From: Chrysomallon squamiferum
Lineage: Eukaryota > Mollusca > Gastropoda > Neomphalida > Peltospiridae
Length of the DNA: 64,000 nucleotides
Direction of reading: 5' to 3'
Assembly: GCA_012295275.1 (NCBI GenBank)
Contig: CM022672.1
Span: forward strand, 29,092,472-29,156,471
Position numbers and translations under genes: made by a program. Position 1 is the first letter of the stretch, and every line of letters starts with the position of its first letter. The notes under the pieces are model-generated. The model did no database searches. It was not told the origin of the DNA and saw only the letters and a list, made by a program, of their open reading frames with translations. Below, one piece after another: positions 12,441 to 25,179 of this stretch.

Positions 12441-12907
12441 GAAAACTGGGAGAAACAGAAAGATAGATTATATAGGGGAGAGTGAGTGTAGTTGTGTATA
12501 ATGTTAATGTTATGTGATTTTTGTGCGTGCCTTTAGTAATTATCAGAAAGCAATCTTCAAAGACTGTGCGGCTGATTCACAGCGAATATCAGGTAAACGA
12601 ATTTACATTTACAAAGAACAAAGAAGGAGAAACCTTATCCTTTATACGTTAACAGTTTCAATCAGTTCATCTTTCTTTGAATTTTAGGATTTAATTGCCT
12701 GCCATGACAAATGCAAAGAAACTGGCCGAGACAAAATTAGGAAATATCGGGTTTCCTCGAGGTATCAACAACAGCAATTTCTGTTTTGCCACGATAATAA
12801 CGTATTGGTTTTTGTCTGAATTACATGTTGCGGTTTTGCATTGAGGGAAAATACACCATATTTGTTCTCTTTTCTTTGTTTCCTTTTCCTATTTTTTCAT
12901 TCCTTGT

Positions 12908-13000
12908 TATTTTCTTTTTTTTTTTTTCTTTTTTTTTTTTCTTTTTTTTTATTAGCTTACATAAATAAAGGTACGAAAAAAAAAAAAAAAAAAAAAAAAG
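12908..13000. repeat. Poly(T)/poly(A) inverted homopolymer block
   Basis: T runs with C interruptions at about 12914-12951 face an A run at about 12976-12998, so the block is a potential hairpin like the one near 12045. Confidence 0.85.
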
Positions 13001-13114
13001 AATAAGAAAAAGATAAGTTATTAGGTTATTTTTTTTTTTGTTAAATATTTATTTTGAAATTTTTAGCCCAACTTCTCTCTCTCTTAAAGTACATCTCTTT
13101 GTCTTGCTTTTTCT

Positions 13115-13125
13115 TTGTATATATA

Positions 13126-13158
<33 letters not shown>

Positions 13159-13325
13159 GTATATATAGCTGTCTGTCTGTCTATCAACTATAGATCTATT
13201 TTTCTATCAGTAATCTATCTATCTATATATCTATATGTCTGTCTAACTATCTATCTATCTGTCTATATGTCTGTCTGTCTATATATCTATCTAATCTATC
13301 TGTCGATGTGTATATTTATATCTAT
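13115..13325. repeat. (CTAT)n / (GTCT)n and AT microsatellite
   Basis: Mixed CTAT, GTCT and ATAT units. The Ser/Ile/Tyr-rich plus-strand frame here is an artefact. Confidence 0.9.
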
Positions 13326-14524
13326 ACAAAATTCAAAGACGAAAACTTGCAGAAAATGGCATTAACACTTTCTCATGCATTCACAAACGTACCAACTCCT
13401 TTTATATTTCTGTAGTTGTTTAAATCACGTACAGTTATATGGCCTTACCAATTAAAACAAAGTTAATTACTTATACCAAAACCAAAACACAATTTTACGT
13501 CTGCCATTTTTCACAAATTCTGGTCATGGCAATCACAATCTTTATAACTTGCGTTTAAATCTCGAATGTGAAAATATTATGCGGTAAATTTGTTCTGACC
13601 AATGCTCGTGAGCTTGATGAAAAAATAAACATTTATCTAAAGAGTCCCAAGATATTTTAATGTGAATCATTTTTCTTATAACTTTAGTGTAACAGTGTCG
13701 GAGCTATAAAGGAGTAGTAAAAGTAATATTACTGAAAGTAATTCAAACTTTAGATACAACAGTAACAATTATAATGCAGTAGAGGTGGTGGTTGTAAGAG
13801 TAATGGTAGTAGTAGTTTTGTTGTTGTCACCATCATGTAACAGTAGTGATTAGGATTATTGTCGTTGTAGTAGTAACATTAGTTGTAGTAGTGGTCATCA
13901 TACTGATCATAGTTCATGATACAGTCAGTGTTATTTGTATCTAACATTGACGGCTATATTATAACCAAAACATAATCTAAACAGTGTTAAAATAAATATG
14001 ACACTTGTAATAAATAAGTTATTACTTACCTCTAGTAAAAGTGTCTATTAAAGTAGCTTATCTACAAAAATGAAAGCGAATGTGTGTTTGTTTGTGTGTT
14101 CGCAAAACATTCAGACAAAAGAGTCTTAAACGGCAATGAACAATGACATTAGTTGCAACTGCGATGTCGTTGATGTCTACCTGGTCGGCGGTGACGTTAC
14201 AAAAAAGAATAATTTAGCAGCAGCGCGCGTCTTAAACTAATTTTTTTATTTATTATTATTTTTTTTTTTTTACTAAAGACAAAATCGTCATTAGATTAAT
14301 ATTGTTATTTTATCATCTGACTAAGAATTATTGTAAAATTAATATAAATAATATATTCTTACGTCTTTAAAAAAAATTACATTACTTTTGTTGTTGTTGT
14401 TATTATTATTATTATTATTAAATATTTGAAATCTGTATACATATTCTCTCATAGTCAGAGGTGTTGGATGTCCAAGAACTGGAAATGGAACGAATTTATT
14501 TATTTATCCCTAAGGAAATTTAAA

Positions 14525-14770
14525 TATATATATATGGCGCATATGACGGCGTTTCTAGGTTCTTATGACACCTGAACAAATAAAACGTTTTTCAATAGCA
14601 TACAAAGACTTTAGTAAAATGTCTGATGATTCTCTGTCAAAAATCTCGATTCTGCTCTATTATTATTATTATTATTACATTTTTTTTTATAATGTAATAA
14701 AAATACTAATACTTATTCTTATACTAATAAATTAATTAATAAATTAAAACAAATATATAAGATAAATAAA
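14525..14770. repeat. Dispersed repeat with internal ATT array, copy 1
   Basis: Starts at GGCGCATATGACGGCG, carries GGCGTTTCTAGGTTCTTATG and CCTGAACAAATA, and ends with ACTAATACTTATTCTTAT then TAATAAATTAATTAATAAAT. The same blocks occur in the same order at 15304-15660. Both copies carry an ATT-type tract at the same internal place. Confidence 0.8.
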
Positions 14771-14781
14771 TATATATACTG

Positions 14782-14783
<2 letters not shown>

Positions 14784-14819
<36 letters not shown>

Positions 14820-14850
14820 TTTGTTGTTGTTGTTGTTGATGTTGTTGTAG
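14784..14850. repeat. (ATT)n to (GTT)n compound microsatellite
   Basis: ATT units change abruptly to GTT units near 14820. Confidence 0.9.
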
Positions 14851-15303
14851 ATTTTGTTGTCCTGTCAGGCAGATTCACTCGGCATCTGTTTTGTCGCTAA
14901 TTAATTAGATACAAACACGAAGATAATTAAATCTTCAAACCTATCCAAACAATACATTTTAGTTTAAAGAGCATTCTCAACGTATCATATCTGAAACACA
15001 AAATACATAGGTAATCTAGCCATCGATTTCTCCACGATACAGTCCAGGTAAAGACACCAAAGCTGCTGACCTCTCAAAGTGTATCTTAATCCCGTCTTCT
15101 ATTCTGGAGTTAATTTAAATTGTTTTAGATATTATACGTTATCATTTAATTAATGAATTTTCCCACGCATATGCGCACAAACGCACATACACCCATTGAC
15201 ACACGCATACACACATGCGCGCGTACACGAATGGATTTAACTACGAAGCAGCTGGTTAAATTAATTTATTAAATATAAAATTTACTGTTTTTGTGAAGAG
15301 GAA

Positions 15304-15463
15304 TGGCGGATATAGCGGCGTTTCTAGGTTCTTATGTGTCCTGAACAAATACGTCGTTTGTCCACAGCAGAGAACTGCTGTAGTAAGGCAGTCCTATGTA
15401 AAATGTCTGGTAATTCTGTGTCACAATGACGATTCTGCTTTATCATCATCATCATCATCATCA

Positions 15464-15497
<34 letters not shown>

Positions 15498-15660
15498 CAC
15501 ATTTATCACTATTATTACAATTATTGTTATTATTAATATATCATTATTATTATTAATTTATTATTATCATTTTTTTTTTATTTATAATAAAAATACTAAT
15601 ACTTATTCTTATGCTAATAAATTAATTAATAAATTAAAAAATATATAGGATAAAATAAAT
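15304..15660. repeat. Dispersed repeat with internal CAT/ATT array, copy 2
   Basis: Diverged partner of 14525-14770: same GGCGTTTCTAGGTTCTTATG block, same CCTGAACAAATA, same AATACTTATTCTTAT tail. The internal array is longer, CAT units turning into ATT units (15442-15530). Confidence 0.8.
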
Positions 15661-15954
15661 AAATAAATAAATAAATATATAAATCTGTTTATTTTATTTT
15701 ACACGCGTGTTTATGCTGCGTGCATATTTGGTTATTTCAGTTAATGCGTGTTTTTGTCTGTGTGTGATTCTGTATGTCAGTATATATATGGTTATTTGTT
15801 AATGTGAATGTATTTTTGTATAATCCGACTCCGTCTCTCTGTTTGTATCACTAAATTGGTGTATTACCTAACTGTAAGTATATGTATGTATGTGATGAAC
15901 ACACTCATACACAAACACACACACACACGCACGTTAACATAAATAAAAGAATTT

Positions 15955-16050
15955 ACGTAGCTCAAAGAAACTGAATACGTGATGTTACAAGTCTAAAAAT
16001 AAAATATCTTTCTTTACAACTGTCTTCTAAAAGCAAGTGGAAATGAATGG
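15955..16050 (+). repeat. Dispersed inverted repeat, copy 2 (partner 10500-10615)
   Basis: Contains CTCAAAGAAACTGAATACGT, AGTCTAAAAATA and TTCTAAAAGCAAGTGGAAAT, matching in order the reverse complement of 10500-10615. Confidence 0.65.
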
Positions 16051-16254
16051 ATATTTAAATGTTTAAGGAACTTGAATAAATTGAACGTTAACAGTTTTTT
16101 TTTTTTAAATTATTCCTGGCAGCTTTTAAGCTTGTTAATAATATTACTGACAGATGTATTGATAATTATGTTGCTATGCAACGGTCAAATGTTAAGGTTT
16201 ATGACGTCAATATACTAGCGACTTTCAGGCTTAAAATAGGCAAGAAAATATTCT

Positions 16255-16258
16255 TTTA

Positions 16259-16294
<36 letters not shown>

Positions 16295-16336
16295 TTATTA
16301 TTATTGTTATTGTTGTTGTTGTTGTTGTTGTTGTTA
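16255..16336. repeat. (ATT)n to (GTT)n compound microsatellite
   Basis: About 15 ATT units followed by about 8 GTT units. Confidence 0.95.
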
Positions 16337-16730
16337 CCATCACAACAACACCACTACCAGCTATACTCCTAGACATAGTATGAGCACTTTCTCTAGCCTA
16401 GAAAAACAAATACTGTGGCCTTTGATAAAAATAGTCACTAAGTCACTAAGTATTAGCTGTATCGGAATGTCTGCATTAAGAATCTAATTTTAACATTATG
16501 AATTTAAAATAAATGAAAAATAACAAGACATAAAAATTTGTAAATAAATATTTTAATAAAATAATACATTACTTTTGTATTGTGTACTATAATTCATGTA
16601 ATATATATAATATACAGTATTCAATATATAATTTAATAATATACAGAATATACAAAAAAATAAATTATGGTCAGTTAATAAATAAATAAATATGAAGAGA
16701 AAGTGAAAATCGGCTAAGATAAATATTTTA

Positions 16731-16877
16731 TCATTGGCCATCGTCGTGTATGACAACGTCTGTGATTGGCTGATATTCTGTTGCTAGCCTCGATTTCAAC
16801 TCCAGGGCTAATAACAAAGGGTCTGTTTGATTAGGTGCTGGTCCGACTCCACGTTCTTCAAAAGCTCTATTCATTAC
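16731..16877 (-). CDS. Unknown gene, exon 8 (terminal)
   Basis: Starts after TTATTATCAG in phase 0 and runs 48 codons to TGA (16733-16731). Encodes VMNRAFEERGVGPAPNQ and a Leu-rich segment, ending in an acidic Asp-Asp-Gly-Gln. Confidence 0.75.
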   Translation of the reverse strand, partial: VMNRAFEERGVGPAPNQTDPLLLALELKSRLATEYQPITDVVIHDDGQ

Positions 16878-17336
16878 CTGATAATAAAATATAAATATTT
16901 AATATATTAACAAATGAAATGAAATTATTAAAAACAAAAAGAAATAAATAAAAAGAAAGAAGAAGTAAAAAGACTACAAATAAAAACAATAACAATAAAT
17001 AAATAAAGTAAAAAATAAGTGAAAATACAATAAAATAATAATAATAATAATTTGTAGTCAAAATAGTAGTAGTAGTAACAGAAAGTGCAGTAGTAATAGT
17101 AACTGAAAAAACCCACTAGCAATAGTATTAGAATATTAGTGGCCGATATAACAGTTACTAATAGCAGTAATAGAAGATGCAATCGTTGTAGTAGTAACAG
17201 CTGAATACAAGTTTAGTAGTTGTTGTAGATATGGTTGTAGTAGTAGTTCTTATTGTTACTGTAGAAGTGCTAGAAGTAGTAATTCAAGTTCAGTTGTAAT
17301 TTCATTTAAGTAGTAGTAATGGTAATAGAAGTAGTT

Positions 17337-17373
<37 letters not shown>

Positions 17374-18286
17374 CTGCAGGAAGCAGTGGCGATAACTATT
17401 CCTCAAACAAACGGTCATCAACTCAGAGAAACAGATTCACAGCGTCTTGTGATCAGTCTGCAACTGTGACAGCGTAAAACTGACTGATCAAACGTCAGAT
17501 ATCTTAATGCGTGGCAAACTAATGGGTTTTTGATGACAGTGAAAGCTTTAAGGCACTAATTTAATGATGGTATCAGTCTCTCTGTAACCGTTTCTCGTTT
17601 TCTCTCTCTCACTATCGGAAAAAAAAAAAAAAAAAAAAAAGCATCTCTATCATTTCAGCTTGTTTAAATAATTTGAAAGTTACCCTTTACCAATCAAAGA
17701 CAATTCGGATCAAAATTCAAGTCAAATGGAATAAAGGGCTCACACTGAAGTAGTGTGGGTTATCAAAGATTATAATTATGTGTTCACTGTTACGTCCAAC
17801 TAATAAAAAAAACCTCCAAGCTAACGGAGTCGTAATTTTTGGCAACAGAGACTTTTGGTAAGCACATCCTCGTAATTTTTATACAGCTATTTAGTGTGGT
17901 CTTTTAGTCACAACCAACTCAGTTTAGTATTACTGAATAGGTACAAAAACGTAGCTGAAATGATTTTGAAAAACAGTAATTAGACAGTGAAACAGACTCG
18001 TTGGGTATTTGTTAATTACGCTTAATAACGTTAAATAACTTACACAAATATTTTTTGTTTCTTTATTTTTGTAAAAAAAATTTATGTTTATGATCAGCAA
18101 TAGTAGCAGCAGTAGTATAAGTAGTATCGGTAGTGATGGTAGTAATAATTACACTAGTAGTAGTAATAACAGTTACAAATCGTTGTTATTGTAGTAATGC
18201 TGTTCGTGTAGTAGTTGCTGGGTTTGTTTTTTTTTTTTGTTTGTTTTTTTTAGCAATTCCAATAAATAAATAAATAAATAAATAAA

Positions 18287-18321
<35 letters not shown>

Positions 18322-18854
18322 ATAAAGTAACAAATGAATACAATTAAATGACTAACTAAATCTTCTGTAGTGTAAAATATATATAATATGGGTCAGTGAC
18401 AGGGTTCATCCAGAGTTAACATGAGACCCTGTCATCGAAACGTAAAGAAACTCGTGTACTTTAAAACCAAATAACAGTAACTCTGATCTAGACATATTTT
18501 ACCTCGATCTGGTTTCTGATACTTTCTGAGGCTTCCAGAAGTTCTCTCAAATATATCAGGTCATCGACAACTTTCTCCGCATCAGAAGTGACGCCTGCTA
18601 ATTTCTCAAGTCTCGATTTTCTGTCGTCACCGTGACGTGTCGTCTGCTTGTTGTTCTCGAAGTTCCCGCGACTCTCGTGACGAAGTGTCTGGGCAACTTG
18701 TTCAATACATGTCAGTCTAAATGTAAACAGTATAGAGTTGTAGAAAGGAAAATACATCGTTCATCGATTGCAGACAATGGCTGTTGTAAAATAATGTTAT
18801 GAAAAATGTTTGATCAGTGTCACAATTCTTCTTCTCTATTATTATTATTATTAA

Positions 18855-18900
<46 letters not shown>

Positions 18901-19168
18901 TTTGTTTAAAAATGAAAAATAAAAATAACAAAACAAATGCTAATACACAGAGAAAAAGAGTAAAAAGCGATAATAATATGACGAGGATGATAATGACCTT
19001 ATTTTCTCAGAACTAAGACATGATGAGAAGTATTTCTGGGTCTCAGTTCGTCCCATGCGATGACTTACGGGTGTTTCCAACAGTTCGGCATAATGATAGT
19101 CCCGCATCTGTGCAGGGTCTGTTCTTTCATTGGCCTGATCCATCTGGAGAAAAAACAAAATACATTTA

Positions 19169-19219
<51 letters not shown>

Positions 19220-22200
19220 GTAATAAACTGAATGCGTTTTGTTTTTGATGTACAAAATATTCATATAATTTTGTGTTCTAGATAACTGATTTCAAAATCT
19301 GCATGAAATAAGCCAAATAAGGTCGCTGTAGCTGAACTGTTGGCTATTTGATTGGTCATATGATGTGATGTTTTCTTTTCTATCTTTTTCTTTTTCTCTT
19401 CTTCTTTTTAAAATATTTTTATTTTAAATTATTATTTTAAATAAATAAATAATTTATTAAAAAGTCACTGTATCAAAAGAAAATTATTCGTAGAAAGGTG
19501 CTTATAAAATAGTTCAGATGTCTGCATGGTCTGAATATGCGTTTGTAGGTCAGAATCTTAGAGGGCAGACGCATCCATTTTACGTTTTTTTTTTTATTGT
19601 GTTTTTTTAAATTACACACATACACAAGCGTCAGAAAATTAATAATAGTTTATTTAACACGTAGAAAAGGAACAAGAAAAAAGTCGCAGAAACGTTAATA
19701 TATCTGGATATTCCTTACAATAAGATTTAATTGGATCCAGTCTGTTCGTTGCCTCGTTATTTAAGGGCTAAGGGACAATTATCTATCAGTTAATGTAACA
19801 ACCGTTGCCGAGAGGATAAAAGTAAATGAAAAAAGAAAAAGAAATCTGTGTTACTTACACTAATGGTTGTTATCGATAAAAATATTTCAGATGTGGTTTT
19901 GGAATTTGTCACTGAAGGCAACAAGACGATTACGAGACTTTGTATAAATACGTTTTAAAATTTGTTGTTGTTGTTGTTGTTCTTACTGTTATTAGTGAAA
20001 GTAGTAGTGGCAGTTGCAGTAGTTGTAGTCCTAGTCGTAATAATATCAGTATTAGTAATAGTTATTGTTGCAATAATAGTAGTAGTTGTTGTTACACTTT
20101 GTGTGTCTGTTCTAATGGTGTAATAATAGTAGTAACAGCAGTTGTTGTAGTAAAAGTAGTAGTAATTTTCGTAAGTAAGTTTAATTACCATAATATTTTA
20201 TTCTTGAAATTTATTTAATTTTGCATCGGTTTTCTTATCGCTACATATTATGTTAATTTTTTTGCTGTTATACTTTTGCTCGTAATGAGTATCCTATATT
20301 TCCTAAATACTTAAAACTGGTTTTAATACAACGGTTCTAAATATAATTTATCTTTAAAAGAAAGAAAGTAGAAAGGAAGAAACTCAGTAGTGTTCACAAC
20401 TTTCCTTTTCTTTCTGTTTTCTTTTCTTTTCTTTCCCCCTTGTGAAAAATATTAATTGAACTGCAAATTGGTAAAATAATTGTAATTCCCAGTAATGAAC
20501 GTTAGACTGCAGCTTTCGTTAAAACTATGTCCTAACGTAATGTGCAGGTTAGTGAATAATAATAGAAAGATGACGTAACAGTATGACGTCACTACAATAG
20601 TTCAGGAATAATTGCCGGCATACTTATCGTACAAAATAACAAGTGAAGTGCTCAAGGTTAAGATTCTCAGATCGAAATCTGGAAGGTTCCAAAATGTCGG
20701 AGAAAAGGTATATTATTTCGCAGAGCTCGATACATTTTGAAAAAGAAGACAAAGATTTACCTCAATTGTTGCATTATTATTGTTTCTTCTGTTTGAATCT
20801 GGATTCCATTCAGCTGGGAAGTCATAAACTGAAGTGTCTGGTTTTGTTGGTCTAACTGAAAGAAAGAAAAAAATGGTTTTAATTATGTCATGTATCTTTT
20901 AACTTATTATTATTATTATTTTTTTTTTTTCGTCTTCTTCTTTTTCTTCTTATTCTTATTATTTTACGAGCATTAATTTAAAAGTAAGTATATGAATAAA
21001 GGCAATCTTTCGATTTACACACCATACTCAGTTATATTTCAAAGTTTCAAGAAAAACGGACAACGGAATTGACTTTTGTTAGTGGGCAAAATTATACCAA
21101 AAAGTGAGTTTTGTTGTCTTATTTAGCAATATATGATGATGATGATGATGATGATGATAACAATGGTAAGAAAAATAAGAAAAATAGAGGAAAAAGAATT
21201 AAAGATGATAAAAAAATAAAAAAGACCTATAAAATTCTAAATATCAAGTTGTTTGCTAATACAGGGTTCAATGCATTGTAATAGATATATTTACGTAATT
21301 TATTATTGCATTGTCAGAAACTTTATATTTACTCCGCATTTAGCATCTGATAATTAAAAATTTGCCACTCTGCTAGGCGACACTCCGTTTATTGTTTTTC
21401 GCAGACGTCTGGACATTATGCTATGTAGGTCAATTAATATTTTCCGGAGTTCAGCGAAGCATTGTGAAAAAAAGATACCATGGGATTTCTTGTCGCCCCG
21501 CGTTTTATTGGTGAAGTACAAGCGATAACTTTTTTCAGCGAACTTGAAATTGATTGAATGTATCATCAGATATATTAAATTGTTCTTTGTAATTCTTCAT
21601 CATAAAAGTCTGCTGTCTGATAGAAATTTTGGCGCGTTTTGTAAAACAATAACTTTTGACGATAGTTCCCCAGACAGAAATATCTTCAAAAGATTTCGTA
21701 ATGTAAAAGCAGAGCACGCTCTTGTTGTAGCAGCAGCAGTAGTAGTAGTAGTAGCAACAGCAATAGGAGCAGCAGCAACAGTAGTAGTAATAGTAGTGTA
21801 AAAGCAGATAAAGTAGTAGCAGCAGTAGTGACGATATAGCCCTGACAGTTTAAACGAAGTACTTTTATTTACAGCCAGTGGCCTATACATGTAATAAAAA
21901 TCGGTGGTATGTGTTTCCCTGTCTGTTGATAACTGCATATACATTAACCTTATGATGAGCGAGCGGAATAATCGCATGCAAAACAACAGAGTAACAATTA
22001 CTATTAAAAAACCGTTAAGATTCAATTAAATACATGTTCACTGATTCTTACGCCCGTGTGTTCACTTTTCACCCTTCACAAATGTGAGGAAATTAAAGTT
22101 TAGAACTGTTTTATACATTGGTTATTTAAACTGCCTCAGCGCTTTGTTTCGAACGGAAATTACTTACAAGCAGCAGCATTTGGGACGGGCAGGTCGCACT

Positions 22201-22524
22201 CTTTAATCATATTTTGACGTTTGTGCACGCAAGATCTCGTGTCGTCGTCGTGGATGGCGTTCATGCAAGCATACTTCGGTACCGTTATTTCCTGTTTGAT
22301 GTTCGCTGTTCTCTGAGGGAAAGAAAAAACGAAAAATAAATGAATGAATTAGTTTGAAAAACGTTCATGCGTATTAGTAATAAACTGTGCTTTACAACTG
22401 TAGTAAATCCTTTCCCATCAATATCCCGCACTCATAACATATTTTCATTCGTTGACAAAAAAAACCCACATAATAATAATAAAACAATAAAATTTAAAAA
22501 TTTAAAAAATTAGACAAAAATTTA

Positions 22525-22576
<52 letters not shown>

Positions 22577-24414
22577 TACAGTAAAATAAAATAAAATAAA
22601 ATAAAAATCGGTATCCCAATATAGCTGCCTCTTTTTAGATTAGAAGAATTCAGTTCCGTTATAACTTTTCTTCAGTACTGTCAAGCACAAACTGATAATC
22701 GTTGGTTCGAGCGAAATTGAATTTTATTGACATTAACAACATTTCGCTCTGACTTTAGAGGAACGTATATAAAAACTGAAATAAATGTGACACGATGAGA
22801 TAGGTAGATATTAGTGGTAGTTGTCGTAGCTGACGTTTTTTTAGTACTTGCAAATTCATTGGTAATAGTTCTAGTTGGGGTTGTTGTTTTAAAAGTAGCT
22901 GTAGTTTTTAGAACTGCTTTAGTACCAGTGGAAATAGCAGTAGGTAGCAGTGGTAGTAGCAAGAGTAGAGTAGTAGCAGCAATAGTAGTAGTAGTAGTTG
23001 TTGATGATTTGGTTATTTTAATAGCAGTAGCATTTGTAGTAGCTGTTGTTGTTATGGTTATGTTAATAGTAATACAGTAGTGGTAACTGAAGCAGAAATA
23101 ACGACATTCGTTGTTTTAATAGTAGCTTGATTATTACGACAAACAAAAAAAAAAAAAAAAAAAAAAAAAAAAGAAGAAGAAGAAGGAAACTATTATCTGT
23201 AGAGTCTTTTAAGGAACTTTAAGTACGCACTTTTTTTGGCAGGTTTTCATTTCTGATAACGACCGCAGTGCAAATGTGGTTTTGTACTTTAAGACCAGAA
23301 AAATGGCAGAAAGGAATGCGTGGAACTTGAAGAAGAGAAGTATTCAGTATGTAAAGCTAATTAGATTGAAGATGAATTCCACAGTATAATTAAGTGCTCG
23401 CAGATCGAGATTCCCTTCTTTTAACAAGTTAGCTTCTTGAGTACGAGAGGTGATATTTTATCATTGTTGAAGAAAATTAACCTTAAATTTCTTCACAATT
23501 TTTATTGTTTCTGTTTTTGTTTTTTTGTTGTTATTTTTTTTTTAGAGCTCCAAATTCGTCTAATTTTATTCTTTGTGAAAAATGTAACTCTTTTTAATTT
23601 AATTTATTTATTTACGACTAAACGTTATACTTAATATGACGAATAATATGTTATAAATTTTTGTTCATTTCCTAACGTAGTTCGTTATAATTACTCTAAT
23701 AATGGATATTTTCTATTTATATGACACATGCCTTTCATACTTAAAATAATATTTTATTCTAATAACAATTCCCAGTCTGTGTTAATCAACCAATTTAACT
23801 GGTACATTTATTGTATTAGTGCTGCTTACTGCTAACTTAAATAAGTACTTTAGCTGCAGTGATTTAAGATTATTGTGTTTTTTAAATCTTCTAAGCCTAA
23901 TTAACATCCCTGCCTGTCGATGTCGCGTTTCTTTGTTTACTGACGAGGCAGTTAGTGGCATTTCGATTAATTATTTAATTTTCACTTCGAATTAAATATT
24001 GTTACAGTTAATTCTTTTTAGACAGTTCTAGATTAGGATGACGTTGACGATGATCTTGATGGTGATGATAATGATGATGATGAAAAAACGACAATAGTAA
24101 TACTACTAAATCAACAGATTCAACTTCATTTCACATTATTACCACTACCAGGACAGCTACTACATTAAAGTATTACTAGCACGTCTACAAGATCTACTGC
24201 TCTTAGTATCAAGACAACAGTTGTTATACTAATAAAAAACCTAATAGTAATAATAATAAAACAATAATAAATAAACAACATTAACTGCTACCACTACTAC
24301 TGCTAATAATAAGAATGTAGTACTGATGAACTAACAGAACGAGTTACAAAGGTATTTAAAAAATAAATAAACTAATGAATCAAGAAATAAACGAATAAAG
24401 AAAATAATAAATAT

Positions 24415-24485
<71 letters not shown>

Positions 24486-25130
24486 AAACAGGATAGATAG
24501 AAAGAAAAGAGAAGAAATGATGATGATATTTAATGTTCGGTTACCTTTCCTAAAAGAGCGGCATAATTTACCCTCGTCCCTCCCCGAGTTCGTTTCCGGT
24601 TAATCTGAAATTTATAAATTTAATATTTAAAATTAATGTGGACTACGTGGTCATTTTTTGTTAGTAATTATACTAGTTTTATTTTTAAAATTTTGTGTTA
24701 TTCTTTTTGATGGTTTGCTTTTTCTTTCTTTTTTTTATTCTTTGTGTTTGATGTGTTTGTGAGTGCGTGCATATGGCGCGCATATGGCACAGAGAGAGAG
24801 AGAGTTTAGCACTGGTCCTTTCATGTACATGAACTGAAAGTTTTAAGGAACTGACAGTGATGAAAAACAAAATGAAGATGAGAAAAAAACAAAAACACAA
24901 TAAATAAGATATTGATAATGATGACAGTGACAGAAAGACACTTACGTAGATAGATAGACAGACAGAAGACACAGAGAGAGAGAAGGTAGGTAGACTGATA
25001 GATAGGTATGCGTAAATAGCGGATGGATGGATATTCAAACAGGTGAACAGATAACCATACAAATAAATAAAAAAGAAAATACCTTTCGACTTGCTGCTTC
25101 ATTAGGTATCACATTTTCTTTATCTGCCAA

Positions 25131-25179
<49 letters not shown>

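Noticed and set aside
22814-23080. Val/Ala/Leu-rich frame that looks like a membrane protein (same type at 4408-4635 and 19940-20218)
   Set aside because: The sequence is a degenerate AGT/GTT tract; the hydrophobic look follows from the trinucleotide composition, and both strands are open.
24545-24604. Resemblance of RKRTRGGTRVNYAALL to the basic C-terminal motif of shugoshin
   Set aside because: The similarity is only a few basic residues plus Val-Asn-Tyr. It lies near the N-terminus here, and no shugoshin N-terminal coiled coil is present.
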